Shown: positions 52,901 to 64,000 of the stretch, in pieces
Position numbering within the stretch: position 1 is the stretch's first letter
Layout: each line of letters begins with the position of its first letter
Assembly: GCF_030867145.1 (NCBI RefSeq)
Contig: NC_134443.1
Location: 2,480,001 to 2,544,000, forward strand
Direction of reading: 5' to 3'
Source: Opisthocomus hoazin
Lineage: Eukaryota > Chordata > Aves > Opisthocomiformes > Opisthocomidae
DNA: 64,000 bases
Program-made: the position numbers and the translations under genes
The notes under the pieces: model-generated
The model's database searches: none
The model's input: the letters and a program-made list of their open reading frames with translations, nothing else
Told to the model about the DNA's origin: nothing

Positions 52901-55900
52901 CATCAGCCAAAAAAAGCATTCAGGGCAGAAACATGCAAGACAAGATGTGCTAAGTGAGCTGAGCTCTGCTGAGCAAAAGAACACCTTCCTAGTATCATTG
53001 GAGCGTTCTTTCCCCTTGCTCTCCTCCACACCGGTTCCCTCCCCCCCTGCAAATTTCTGGTAATTGTTCTCTTGCTTCGAGCCCAGCTTTGTTGTTGCTC
53101 CGCGCTTGGGAATAGCGGTCAGACGCGCGCAGACACAGCTGGGCTCCTACCACTTCCTGTCAGGAAGCCCAGGGCTGTCCAGACAGCAGGAACGGACTCT
53201 GCGATGGCGGGATGGTAATGAGGAAACGCTTCTCGGGCCTTCCTTAAGCCTCTGCTTGTTTGCTGCCACAAGCATCGACTCAATTAGCACAAGAGCACTT
53301 GAAAAGCAGTCTGTTCTCGCTCCTCATTTGTTACGGCACCATCGAACGGCGCGCAGCTCGCTCTCTGCCTGGACAGGGCATGTGTGTGTGTGCACACTCC
53401 AAGTAGTGTCCAGGAATCACATACATGGCTCACGTGTGTGACGGAGCTGCAGAGTACTTGTGGTGTTTCTGTGCATGTGCTCTTCACGCAGTTGGCACGG
53501 TGACGTTTGCACTGGGTGAGTGCCTCCGGGTACGGGGTGGCCACGTGTGCGGTTGGTAGGTGCGGTAAGTATGTTGGTGTCCTTCGCGTCCAACGTGCAC
53601 GAGGTGTTAATCAGTCAGAGCCGTGCGCTCAGAATCACAGAATCACAGAATAGTAGGGGTTGGCAGGGACCTCTGTGGGTCATCTAGTCCAACCCTCCTG
53701 CCGAAGCAGGGTCACCCACAGCAGGCTGCACAGCACCGTGTCCAGGCGGGTCTTGAATATCTCCAGAGAAGGAGACTCCACAACCTCCCTGGGCAGCCTG
53801 GGCCAGGGCTCCGTCACCCTCAGAGGGAAGAAGTTCTTCCTCATGTTCAGACGGAACTTCCTGTGCTTCAGTTTGTGCCCATTGCCCCTTGTCCTGTCAC
53901 TGGGCACCACTGAAAAGAGCTTGGCCCCATCCTCCTGACACCCACCCTTCAGATATTTGTAAGCATTTCTAAGGTCCCCTCGCAGCCTTCTCTTCTTCAG
54001 GCTGAACAAGCCCAGCTCCCTCAGCCTCTCCTCGCAGGAGAGATGCTCCAGTCCCCTCACCATCCTTGTAGCCCTCCGCTGGACTCTCTCCAGTAGCTCC
54101 TCATCTTTCTTGAACTGGCGAGCCCAGCACTGGACAGAGTACTCCAGATGAGGCCTCACTAGGGCAGTGTAGAGGGGAAGGAGAACCTCCCTCGTCCTGC
54201 TGGCCACACTCTTCTTGATGCACCCCAGGATCCCATTGGCTTTCTTGGCAGCCAGGGCACACTGCTGGCTCATGGTTAACCTGTCGTCCACCAGGACACC
54301 CAGGTCCCTCTCCGCAGAGCTGCTCTCCAGCAGGTCCACCCCAAGCCTGTACTGGTGCATGAGGTTGTTCCTCCCCAGGTGCAGGACCCTGCATTTGGCT
54401 TTGTTGAACCTCATCAGGTTCCTCTCTGCCCAGCTTTCCAGCCTATCCAGCTCACACGCGTGCTCGTGGACAGCGGTAGTGCTAGGTGCCAGTCTGGTGC
54501 GCGAAGCCTTGGCTTGCACAAGAATAGTCTGTGACTGCATGGCTGGGACCGGCTGCTCCTCCCGTCCCTCTCCTGCTCTCGCTCTGGAAAGCCGTCCCTT
54601 CCCCTTCCACCTCCCTTCTCCTGCTCTGCCAAGCTCTGTCCTACACTTTGCCGAGCAAGGTGAAAAGTGTCAGCGCAGTGTCTTTTCTGTCTCAGCGGCA
54701 CCGTCCAAAGAGAGGGGCAGAGAACACTTAGGCAGAAGTGACACGCAGCCCGACTCCCCTTCCCTGCGACGGAGGCAGCTTGGGAGATGAGGCAGCGCGG
54801 CTTTGGGACTCGACTGCAGCACTGGGACGCAGAAGAGCTGGTTCCAGTACAACGTGTCTTCAGGGGCCAGTCAGTTCTTGGGGACCTGTACTTCTGGTAC
54901 CCTTGGCTGACGACTCTTTGGGGCAAGGGACTGGTGCAGATAGCAGCTTTCTGCCGCCGTCCCCTCACTAGCTCAGGGCAGCAATCTGGCAGTGAGAAGG
55001 CCTGGAAGGTTGTGCTCACGCCCTTGAGCTGCCGAGCCGATGGTGCGACTCCCGCTCGGGATGCAGGTGTGCAGATAGGAGCACCGCCATTTCCATTCCA
55101 CCCAGGTCCGGAGGCTCTGGCTGAAGCCAGGGCCCTGCTGCGCCGGTGACTGCACAGACACACTATCTATATCCCTGTCTTCCCTCCACACGTGCACCTG
55201 AACTGATACTAAAGAAGGAAAAAGCAGACCACCGGCAGCGTCCCACTGCGCACGGGCCATTTCACCCTGTGTCCACAGCATTTTGCAGGTCTCTGTCACT
55301 GTAATACCTGAAACTCTCCCAACGCTCCGCGTATTTCTTCTCTCAGTTCCCCTGCAGACCAGAACCGCGCAGCTGCAGGCCTTGTGCAGTCAGGGGACTG
55401 AGAGGAACGCGGAGCCAGGGACAGGACAGGACATTAAACTCGGGTCTCCCTGTCACCTCCCAGTGCCCCTCTTCCCGGCCCCGCCAGAGCCGGTGCTGCA
55501 CACAGGCATGGATTCCTGCCTTTAGTGACAGCCCGATTTCAACTCAGCTCTGCAGAAATTTCTGTCCCTTGCTAAACGGTAGAACTACTCAGCTTGAGGA
55601 AGCGAAACTTTCATCTCGACTTGAGAGGGGAACACGCCAGCTGATGCTGCCCCAAGACTGCCCATGTTTGGATATTCAGCTTTAATGAGAATCTGTAGGT
55701 TTCTCGTTACACCCTGAGCCACATTATGAGCTCTTCAGTGTCTTGTGGATACGTTACACTTGGTGTCTTGTGATTTTCTGTACCTTCCGCATTTGCTTTG
55801 AGCATGTCACATCTCAACAGGGAACTGCTCAGGCAAATCTCCAGCAAAAAAATCTGAGGAAAACCGCAAAGCTTTGCCTGGTGACTGAGCGACTGCTCTT

Positions 55901-58900
55901 CTGCTCCGCTCCTGATTTGGCCCCAGAACACGGCCCTGATCTGAAGCAAGAAGGTTTGGAGCTGTTGCAGGTGATGATGAGGGAGGAAATTATAACTCCC
56001 TGTCAGCAGGACACCCACGGGGCAGTTAATTTAAACCACGTTCGGGATCCTCCCGTGCCAGAACACTGCAAAGGACCTCTCGCACAGGAGAAGAGAGGCC
56101 TTGGGAAGCACGACTAGCCGCAAGCCTAGAAATAAGCCCTCCAGGCCTCTGTGAGAAGGGACTCTGGGCACCACGGCTGATGGTCTGAGCCCCTGCGTGT
56201 CCACGGGCTGGCCAGGTCGCACAGGCCTGGGGAATGCTGCCGGGGCCGGCGTCCCTCCGGGCTGACCCAGCCGGGGCTGCAGCTGCGGGGGCGAGGCGTG
56301 TGAGGAATGCAGCTCCCCTCCTTGCACTTCAGCAATGCCAGCCTCAGCACATCTCGCCGCTGACTGCAGACCCAGATTAGCCGGTGGCTGCGTGGCTGTC
56401 TGTAGCGTGGCTACACCCTGAGCAGTGGCAGCTGCCACTGGGAGTGCGGGGACTGCGTGCTCTGATGGCTCCAGGGTCTAACGTACCCCGCTTTCGGGAC
56501 CTGGCTTTGGCTTGGGTGATGGGGGCACCTCGGGTTCCTTCTCTGTGCCTCGGTTTCTTTTCCCTCGCCTGGCCTACGTGGAATGTGGAAGCATTTCTGG
56601 GAGCATGGGGAGAAGCCAGGCTGAACCCCAGGACAAGAAATTGTTTTGTCTGCCTAGCGGAGGTACAACATGGATAGTAAAGCCAGCAGACAGCCACGGC
56701 AGCAGTTGCTAGGATTTATTTACCTTAATCCTTTCAATCCAGACCTTCCCTGCAGGGCAAGGAGTGCAGGACCTACCTGCCTGTGAGGCTCTGAGATCCG
56801 CCAGCTTGCTGCATGCCAGGCACTCAGCAGCTGGGAGGAAGGAAAGACCTGCTGGCCACCTCCCAGCTAGGAACGATTTTGCCAAAATCAACCATCCAGG
56901 CCTCTCCCTTCCTAGCACATTAAGCCAAGCGGTCCCTGATTCCTCTCGGCCTCAAACTACAGTGTGGGAGTCCTTAACAAAGGCTGGCAAAAGCGGCAGG
57001 ATCCAAAAAATGCTTCACAGGCAGGTGTGCAAACCTGGGCAGTGGGCAGGAGACCACACGTCGCCCCAGACAGGGAAGATTTTTCTTGAGTCCCTAAACA
57101 GAGTTGTAGAAAAGAGGGGCTGGCGGGCCCTGGAGAGCTTCTTTAAGCAGTTGTCCCTGCAAGGGAGAGAGCAAGAGAGGAACTGGCTGGGGATGGGGAA
57201 CCAGACTGAAGACTGTGTTCAGAATTGATGCTCAGCCCTTCCCAGAAGTCAGACCTTTTCTTAAAGTGTTTCAAGTTTGGCATCTGAGACTAAAAATCAC
57301 CCCTTGCTTTCAAAAATTTGTGTTCTGTCCGTATGCAGTGAAGAAGAAACCAACCAAGCCAACGCAATGGCCATAGTAGATGTCCACCGCTGGGGGTAAC
57401 TCCTCACTCCGAGCACCCTGGGTGCATGACGAGCTGTAGTAGGTCGCCCTGACACAATGAAGATCTGCGCTGCCCCTGCCATTCCCTTACAAGCCCCACG
57501 GGGTGACAGAGACATCACGCTTCGTTCCCTCTGCTGAGAACCTGCACAGGAGGCTACTGCCTCCCAAAGGTCTCCGAAACATGACCCAAAGACCTGTACG
57601 TTGTGTGCTGGGAACACATCGAGCCAAATCCTCTGCTGGTGAAGTCTGATGGGGTTTATTTGCATGGCTCCAATCTCACCAGAAATGTGGAGAAGAGTAG
57701 ACACCCTGCATGTTTGTCACCCACCTCCTATCAACGTCGGTGACTGGGATTCAGGTTTCGCTGACCATGAGGTTCCAGCATTTTTGTGAGTCTTTAGGGG
57801 TGCTTTTTTCTTTTATTTACAGAGGGTGGGCTGTATGGCTGCCCTCAGCCTCTGAGCACTCCCCTCCTGCCTCTGAGGTTGCTCTGTTCTGTAATTCATG
57901 ACCACCACCTCCCTCTTTTTGGCCTCAGTAGCCTCCCACAAAGGACAGAAGAGCTGGCTGGTACTTGTGAAGTTTGCCTTTCACCTTCCTTCTCTCTAGC
58001 TTCACTGTTTACACGCTGCATGCTCTGTTATTTTGCTCTGCTGCTTACCTCCCTGCTGCATGTCTCAGCGCGCGAGAGAGGGGGGACATCAGCTGGCAAT
58101 GCCCCTTGTGAGACAAGGCTGCTGTCCTTCCCAGGCCCCAAGAAACCACCATAATGGACCCCATTTCAGGTCTCTGCTGAGACCTCTTCCCACCAGGAAG
58201 GCAGAACAAAGCCATGTTCAAATGACTAAGTTACAGCCCCATTCGCTTTACGGCCTCATTATACTACGAAGGCTGTAGGCCTTCCCCAGAGGGAATTGAT
58301 TCGAAGTGAGCACAAACCTGCCTTTCCTCCGCGGGCCGCAGCTCTGGCTGAAGGGCAGACCTACCCTTAGGCACCCAGCTCGCTCTGCCCCACATCCTTA
58401 ATGGTGGCCACGTGTGCATCCACCCCCACCAAACACCTGGGGGGGGCTGAACCTGCCCACTTTGTCTGAAACGTAGAAACGGGACCCCAACATCATCCTT
58501 TTAATGCAAATAGATGTTGCTTAGTCTCAGCTCTTAGGCATTTTATTGGCACTTTGGTGAAAGTGATACCGTCTGTGCGGCAGGGTCTCCTGCGTGTGTC
58601 GTGGGGAGACAAGCGCGTGTTGGAACCCTGGCACTTGCCCCTCCAAGTCTTTTACAGGGTTGGCTGCACCCGAAGGATGTTTATCTGAGCCAACTACACC
58701 CGTCCTTTCTGCAGCCTCCTGTAGATATTCCTAGAGGCAAGCTATCCGAGTCCCGGCTCGACGAGTTCACAGTGTCTCTGCGTGTCTGAGAAGGCAGGGG
58801 AGGGCTGGGGAAGTCCCAGTGACCTACATGAGCAAACATCTGGAGTAAGGACTTGTGCCTCAGCCGCTGTGTCACAGCTGGGGGCTCAGAGGGGCTCGGC

Positions 58901-61900
58901 TTTTCCTGCTGCAGATGAATAGGGCTGGATTCAGCCAAGATTCTTGGAAAGAGGTGGATTGTAGGATGGTACTGGGAAGAGATAAAAGCCGATTAGAAAT
59001 GCACGGGGAGGGTATACAGACAGACATTACCTGCGAGAGGCATTTCCATATCTGTTCACAATAGCCCAGACACTGTGGCTGCTGTTATGAGCAGAAATAA
59101 GCAATAGCTTCTGCAGCTTCAAGAATAGCTGTGTGGCGTCTGCCTCCTCGTTCGTGAAGACAAACTCGGGGGATAGAAGGAAAAAGGACAGAGGGAGGAA
59201 CTGCCGTCATTGTGCAAGGCCAGATGGTCAGCTTCTCTGTGTCTCTGGTTAGAAAGCTGGTTACAGCGCTTTAGTCAGCCTCTTTGTTTAAATTCTATTG
59301 CAAAAATCATGGGGAATTCCTTCAGTGCTTCCCAAAACTAGGGAGGAAACATATTAAATGGGGTGCAGTCCTTTCAAGAAACGAGGAGCTAAGACCTCAT
59401 CACCGTCTGCCCTTCCGGCACCTGAGTTACTCAACCTGTAATGACCCCGGCGGCAGTCGGACTAAGCAGATTGACGGGGATTTGAGCCCGCCACTGGCCT
59501 GTCCTTAGTGGACATGCAAAACCGAGTTCTCTCCCATCCCAGTTACCTGCATGCCTCGTGTTCACTGTGGAAAGAGTAGGGCTGCCCTGCTGTAGGAGTG
59601 GGAGGTGAGGACAGTGCACTGACGATAGCATTGAAAAGAAAGGCCTTACAAAACTAAAGGGGGGCAGGCAGAAGACAGGCTGGGCATTCTCCAAGTGTCC
59701 CCCGAGCAATGGCACCTTCAGGTCAGGGGTCTGACCGTCACAGGACAGTATCACAAACCCTGGCTTCCTCCCCGGCTCAGCCACAGCCTTCACAGCCCTG
59801 CGCAAGTCACATCTTTAATTTAAGCCTCTGCGATATTTATCTATAGCTGTGTGCCTGTCACACCATGGCTAATACAGAAAGCATGCGGGAATAGACCTGG
59901 AAAAAGTGAGATTTTGCAAAAGCTGCAAAGTGGGCACTTGAGGACTCTCTAAAGGACAACGAAGAAGTGCTTCTGCCAGTGAAGGCCAAGCCCTAGCGCA
60001 CTCTTCCTTCTCGAAACCTTCCACGAATCCCCTGGCTGCTGAAGGTCTCTGGCCAGCCACCCAGCAGTGAAAGCCTGGCAAGCAACTGCCAGACCAAAAG
60101 CCAGGACCTGGGCAGTCCCGGGTGCCTGGGTGAATTCTGCCCGCAGCCCCTTCACGAGGGATGAGGCTCAGCAGCGGGGGAGAGCAGCACACGCATCTTG
60201 TCAGTAATCTGGGACTGGATGTGCTTCATCCACCCCCCAAATCAGCTGTCAGCGCAGGCTTCAGTAATACCACCAGGGTAAAAATAGGAAGTGCTAATCT
60301 TTATCCCTCAAACTTTTGTTATGCTGTCTCCAGAAAAGCAACAAGCGCTAATATGATTGCCCCTTTTAATCAGCAGATGAAAGTCCACCTCCTCCCAGCA
60401 ACTCCTGCCTCCGCATGAGCCTCCTCCTAGCAGACAGGGTCCTCTTCTTGCTGCTGGAGTAAATCCTATTCATTTTGAGGGTCCACAGGAATAAACACAG
60501 TGTCCGATCACACCTGCCTGTCAGTTGATCCAGCCCCAGTAACTCTGGGGCGGGAGAGGCAATGGAGTCCCGGAGGAATCCATTGCAAAGCAGGAATTCA
60601 CCTAGGAGACTGTGATTTTCAAGTTGTCCTTCTAAATATGCCCCCCTCACGCCAGAAGAGACTTGAGTCAAAACTATCACATTGAAAACCTCTGCTTCGT
60701 CCCCCTAAACCCAAGTGTAGCCCTCCCCAGCTAACAGTGCTATCACTGCATTTGTGCCTGGAGGTGGAGGACTCTTGCTCGATGTGCCGGTGACCACACA
60801 ACACGCCGGAGGGTCCAGCACACGTTCTGTACATTGAAACCCCCAGTGCAGGCAGCGGTACCAGACAGGCACCCCGCTGCCTCGGAGCTGCAGCCCTGTC
60901 ACTGCCTCTCTGTCTGACATCTGCAAGGCTGGCATTTTATTTTTGTTTTGCAGGTAAAAGATGAAAAAAACATACAGGAAATGTTTGACCTGAGCGATTA
61001 TGAGAAATGTGAAGAGCTCAGGAAGTCCAAAAGCAGAAGCAAAAAGAACCACAGCAAATTCACCCTCGCCCACTCCAGACAGCCGGGGAACACGGTACGC
61101 TTTGCTCGCAAGGACGCGGTCAAGCCCCAGCAAGCCGTTAGCTCATGGTGCAGGACCAGCTCCAGGCCTGAGGGCTGGACACAGTAACTGGGGGGTGAAA
61201 CTGGACAGGAGTGTAGGAGTCCAGATCATGTCTTGTGGTTTAAAATACACAAACGTCCATTTACCACGTCAGGACCAACAGCAACCCGCCTGGACAAGGT
61301 CCTGTGCAGCCTGCTGTAGGTGACCCTGCTTCAGCAGGAGGGTTGGACTAGATGACCCACAGAGGTCCCTTCCAACCCCTACTATTCTGTGATTCTGTGA
61401 TTCTGTTTCTGCTGGGAGCAGACTCGGGCCTCTGGTGTGCTAAGTAAATATGAGCAAGCACTTAGCTCTGGATCTGATCACCTGAGAGTATTCTGACTTT
61501 GGGAAAGGAAGGTATTAGAACATTTGCCAGGAGCAGTGACAAAGCCGTTTCACTGCCGCCGCTCCTGGCAGCTGTGGTTGAGCTGCCTGCGTTTGTTTAT
61601 TCACAGGGGGAGGCAGGGAAGGGAGGGATGCTGGCAGTCCTATGGTTTGCTGCCCAGATTTGGGCAGCACCAAAAGAGCTGCACGGGAATCTGTCCCAGG
61701 AGTACTTTCTGCCCAGAGGAGAGCTGAAACGGGCCGGAACAGGGGCACCGCTACCTAGGAGCAGGAATTTCCGTGAGGTCTCCGTTGCCACCGCAGAAAG
61801 CGAGCCAGTCTCTGAACTGCAAGCTGTCTCTGGCACAGATGCACCCACCCACAGCCACGCACATGAGCTGGATTTACACTCTTCATTCTGACTTGTTTCA

Positions 61901-62748
61901 GCAGACCAAGCTTGCCCGCCCCACACTTTGATAAGGATTGTATAACGCCATGAAACGTGAAAAGTGAAGAGCAGGGGGAAATGGAAAGCGGCTGCACTGT
62001 CCCCAAGCACCCTGAGCAATGAGAGTTGAACAAAATGCTGTGGAGGCTAAAACTCATTTCTACTGAGTATCTAACTTAAAAAACCCCCTAAGGATCCTGG
62101 ATCCCCTACGCAGGCCATATTGTCAGAACGGCTCTGCCTTCATTGTGCATCTGAGATATCAAAGTGCAGAAAATCTGGCTCCTTCTGCGGGTACCTGCTG
62201 TAGCTGCTTGTCTGACAGACTCTGTCAAAGCCTGAGGTGGCAACAGATAAATCGCATGTGAGCCGCAGATGCACATAAAGGCTGCATCATCGTTTGATGA
62301 GGGCAAAATCTAGGATGGTGTGTGGGAAGGCAAAGAGGGGGAAGGAGAAACTGCAGCCACGAGGGAAGTAAATATGGTACACAGCTTTTAGGTTGAAAAG
62401 CTGGGTACTGTGAGGAATCCTGGTCTGCTCTGCAAAGGGCTGCCAGGCAGCAGAGAGGCCAGGTGCAGTGTGTGGCAGACCAGTGCCGTTTTGCAGGACT
62501 GGAGGATCAGGTCTGCTTTGCATTTTCCCACTAAGGCAAGCCAGCTGTAAAGGCTGTGTAGCTTTTCTGTGGGCAGGGACAGTGTGAAAGCATCTCTGTA
62601 TGAGTTTAGTCACTGGCACTGACCTGAATTCCCTCTTTTGTAGGCACCAAATCTGATCTTCCTGGCTGTGAGTCCAGAAGAGAAAGAGTCCTGGATTAAT
62701 GCCCTCAACTCTGCAATCACACGGGCTAAAAACCGCATCTTAGATGAG
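46909..62748 (+). CDS. PLEKHO1: PLEKHO1 (CKIP-1), PH-domain adaptor, 5' part (exons 1-4)
   Basis: Coding exons are 46909-46938, 47774-47920, 60954-61094 and 62644-62748; all junctions are GT-AG and phase 0. They give 141 residues: a basic start ([10 protein letters not shown]), then a complete PH domain at about residues 21-132, with [20 protein letters not shown] as the first strands and the hallmark Trp123 in the C-terminal helix ([12 protein letters not shown]). The segment matches the vertebrate PLEKHO1 sequence I recall almost exactly. The known protein has about 409 residues, so the C-terminal two thirds (CK2, Smurf1 and leucine-zipper regions) lie beyond 64000. The family acts at the plasma membrane and nucleus, bringing CK2 to membranes and promoting Smurf1 activity in bone. 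Intron 2 is 13 kb. Confidence 0.96.
46939..47773 (+). other. PLEKHO1 intron 1 (835 bases)
   Basis: GTGAGT donor and TGTTAG acceptor. It is C/T-rich in places, and I recognise no repeat family or RNA gene. Confidence 0.85.
47774..47920 (+). CDS. PLEKHO1: PLEKHO1 coding exon 2
   Basis: Encodes residues 11-59: [14 protein letters not shown], then the first PH-domain strands ([35 protein letters not shown]). The acceptor is GTTAG and the donor GTAGGA. Phase 0. Confidence 0.97.
52121..52236 (+). repeat. MIR-like SINE relic
   Basis: The order TCTGCCACGCACTCACTAATT, then ATTTATTTACTTTTGCC, then TTTCTCCATCTGGAAAGCTG, GGCTAATAATACTGATCTCC follows the MIR core and 3' half (CTCTGCCACTTACTAG…, CATTTACT…, CAGTTTCTCCATCTGTAAAATGGGGCTAATAATA). 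Similarity is by eye from memory of the consensus. Confidence 0.6.
53631..54455 (-). mobile_element. CR1 LINE fragment, 3' part, antisense to PLEKHO1, well preserved
   Basis: On the - strand this reads through the C-terminal part of the CR1 reverse-transcriptase ORF and its 3' UTR. It starts near [20 protein letters not shown] and passes [46 protein letters not shown] and [20 protein letters not shown], with no stop for about 255 codons. It ends in ATTCTGTGATTCTG (CAGAATCACAG on +, from 53631). The 5' side is truncated near 54455. The open frame and close match to the copy at 61282-61405 indicate a comparatively recent insertion. It cannot move by itself, since the endonuclease and most of the RT are missing. 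Confidence 0.95.
59758..59850 (+). repeat. Possible MIR-like SINE relic
   Basis: GGCTCAGCCACAGCC, CTGCGCAAGTCACATCTTTAA and AAGCCTCTG follow the MIR order of CTCTGCCAC, TGGGCAAGTCAC and GCCTCAG. It is weak and needs a profile search. Confidence 0.35.
60954..61094 (+). CDS. PLEKHO1: PLEKHO1 coding exon 3
   Basis: Encodes residues 60-106: [20 protein letters not shown], then a basic stretch [12 protein letters not shown] and [12 protein letters not shown], the middle of the PH domain. The acceptor is TTTTGCAG and the donor GTACGC. At 141 bases and phase 0 on both sides, skipping it would keep the frame. It is bracketed by oppositely oriented CR1 3' ends. Confidence 0.97.
61095..62643 (+). other. 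PLEKHO1 intron 3 (1.5 kb), contains CR1
   Basis: GTACGC donor and TTTTGTAG acceptor. A short sense CR1 3' end lies at 61282-61405. The rest shows nothing recognised. Confidence 0.88.
61282..61405 (+). mobile_element. CR1 LINE 3' end, short, sense
   Basis: It matches the last ~120 bases of CR1: ACCCGCCTGGACAAGG, GTGCAGCCTGCTGTAGGTGA, CAGGAGGGTTGGACTAGATG, AGAGGTCCCTTCCAACCCC, then ATTCTGTGATTCTGTGATT. Against the reverse complement of 53631-53752 I count about five differences. It is heavily 5'-truncated and has no coding capacity. Confidence 0.95.
62644..62748 (+). CDS. PLEKHO1: PLEKHO1 coding exon 4
   Basis: Encodes residues 107-141: [20 protein letters not shown], then [15 protein letters not shown]. 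It holds the last PH strand and the C-terminal helix with its conserved Trp. The acceptor is TTTTGTAG and the donor GTGAGC. Phase 0; the gene continues beyond this window. Confidence 0.97.
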
Positions 62749-64000
62749 GTGAGCAGGACTCTGAGGGCTGGACCCAGGCTCCGTTGTCTCAACTTGAATC
62801 TTGGGTGAAGTTTCGACTGCTGGGGACAGCAGCAGCCCCTTCTGCCCTCTCCACTTCCTATTTAAAAGGAGTGCAAAGCCACTGGGTTTTTGTGGACTGC
62901 ACTCAAACACAGCCACCCACAACTACAGAGTGGGCTCTTCTGAAGGTCTGGGACGGTTTGATCCTCCCAGCCTCGGGACTGATACGCAGCGCTAATTGCA
63001 AGGCAACGGCAAAGGGCAGCTGCCAGGCTCTGTCCCCTCCCCGGCACACCCGGCCCCAGCGAGACACCTTCACTTTGGAGCCCAGCCTTGCCTCGCACAG
63101 GGGTGCTGGGACTGTGTTTGGAATGGTTTCCCAGGGCTTTGGGGAGTTTCTCCTCGCTGCTCCAGGGTAAACATGCAGTGTGTTCACCTTTGCAAAGGAG
63201 CTTTAAGTAGTGGAACTGAATCAAGGAATTAACTGAAAACCAGTACAGTCCCGTGCTATCTTCAGAGCACCCTAACAGCGCGGCACCATCTGCCAGCCCA
63301 CCTCTGTCCATCATCCCCCCTCCCCTCCCAGTCGCCGTCTCTGACTGCCCATTTCCACTGGTTTGGCTGAGGGAAGGGGACTTACTGGGCATGTAAACTT
63401 TGCAGATCCCTTCCTACTGTTCAAGAGTCAAACCAGGCATGTTTCATCCTGCCTTCTCGGCACTGTGTGGCATATGTATTTCTCTCAAGGTAAGCCAGGC
63501 TCTCCATTTAGTGAAAACAGAAGGGACAACCAGAGTGATGAGGCACCGCTGCTCTGTGGGACAGCAATGGGAGGGCCCTGGAGCAGCGTAGCCTTGCCTA
63601 CTTGAGAACACGTCCACACAAAGCGTAACCAGCATTGCTCCTAGCGCTTCCAAAGCGGCAGCATTACTGCTGCATGAAACTCGCAAAGTAACTACCACAA
63701 CTACACAAAGCAGCTTCTATGGGAAAAAAGAACAAAGCAACATCAGTTCAACTTCCTCCTGGTGAGAAAACAGGTTAAAACCCCAGCTGAGCTGACAGGG
63801 CCCAGGTTTGGATCAGCAGGAGCATCCCCACATAGTTTATTCCAGCGTGAATGATAACTGCCTTGAGAAGGTTGTGTCCCTCGCCACCAGGGCTGCAGTT
63901 TGAAAGAGCATTTCAATGCTGCCTCACCGTGATGCTTCATGACAACTATTCTTCGGTTTAGATCTGTCTCAGATCTATCTCATCCACATTCAACTTACCG
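62749..64000 (+). other. PLEKHO1 intron 4, 5' part
   Basis: Begins with GTGAGC. I looked for the next exon (family sequence after ILDE) and did not find it before the window ends. No repeats or RNA genes are recognised. Confidence 0.8.

Larger units (their letters stand above)
47921..60953 (+). other. PLEKHO1 intron 2 (13 kb)
   Basis: GTAGGA donor and TTTTGCAG acceptor. Recognised contents are a MIR-like relic near 52121-52236, an antisense CR1 fragment at 53631-54455 and another MIR-like trace near 59758-59850. The rest shows no coding or RNA gene. Open frames of up to 244 codons (for example 49796-50530) have no family match and no splice support. Confidence 0.85.

Noticed and set aside
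53680-54540. The 286-codon frame as a host gene on the - strand
   Set aside because: It is the C-terminal part of the CR1 LINE reverse-transcriptase ORF, so it is annotated as a mobile element.
56540-56575. TCTCTGTGCCTCGGTTTC resembling the 3' end of MIR
   Set aside because: A single short match with no matching upstream core.

Overview
The window is vertebrate nuclear DNA, almost certainly from a bird. Its recognisable interspersed repeats are CR1 LINE fragments with the avian-type 3' tail (ATTCTGTG repeats), introns are short to moderate, and the gene start is GC-rich. No bacterial-style operon, rRNA, tRNA or CRISPR array is visible. It holds two protein-coding genes on the + strand, in the same order and orientation as human 1q21.2 (VPS45 then PLEKHO1). 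By recollection that block maps to a bird microchromosome.

Layout. 1-6848 is upstream DNA with no gene I can support. 6849-7098 is a G-rich 31-bp minisatellite. 7130-7660 is the CpG-rich VPS45 promoter, with two inverted ZNF143/THAP11-type motifs around a G-quadruplex-prone run, just before the VPS45 ATG at 7423. VPS45 runs from 7423 to the stop at 35900-35902. I could place all 15 coding exons; every junction is GT-AG and the spliced product is 570 residues, the length I recall for human VPS45. Its 3' UTR ends near an ATTAAA signal at 36405-36410. 36430-46900 is intergenic. PLEKHO1 starts at 46909. Its first four coding exons (141 residues: start plus complete PH domain) lie in the window and the remaining exons lie beyond 64000.

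Function. VPS45 is a Sec1/Munc18 protein that acts with endosomal/TGN SNAREs. PLEKHO1 (CKIP-1) is a PH-domain membrane adaptor for CK2 and Smurf1. I see no sign that they form one functional system; they look like ordinary syntenic neighbours.

The most interesting structure is around the genes. (1) The promoter has an inverted motif pair around a G4 run. (2) The 31-bp minisatellite has an inverted partner in VPS45 intron 2. (3) A CR1 fragment in VPS45 intron 3 lies in frame with exon 3, so intron retention would give a VPS45-CR1 fusion frame. (4) Two closely similar CR1 3' ends in opposite orientation bracket PLEKHO1 exon 3, an arrangement that can favour exon circularisation or skipping. I found no evidence of a wholly new biological system.
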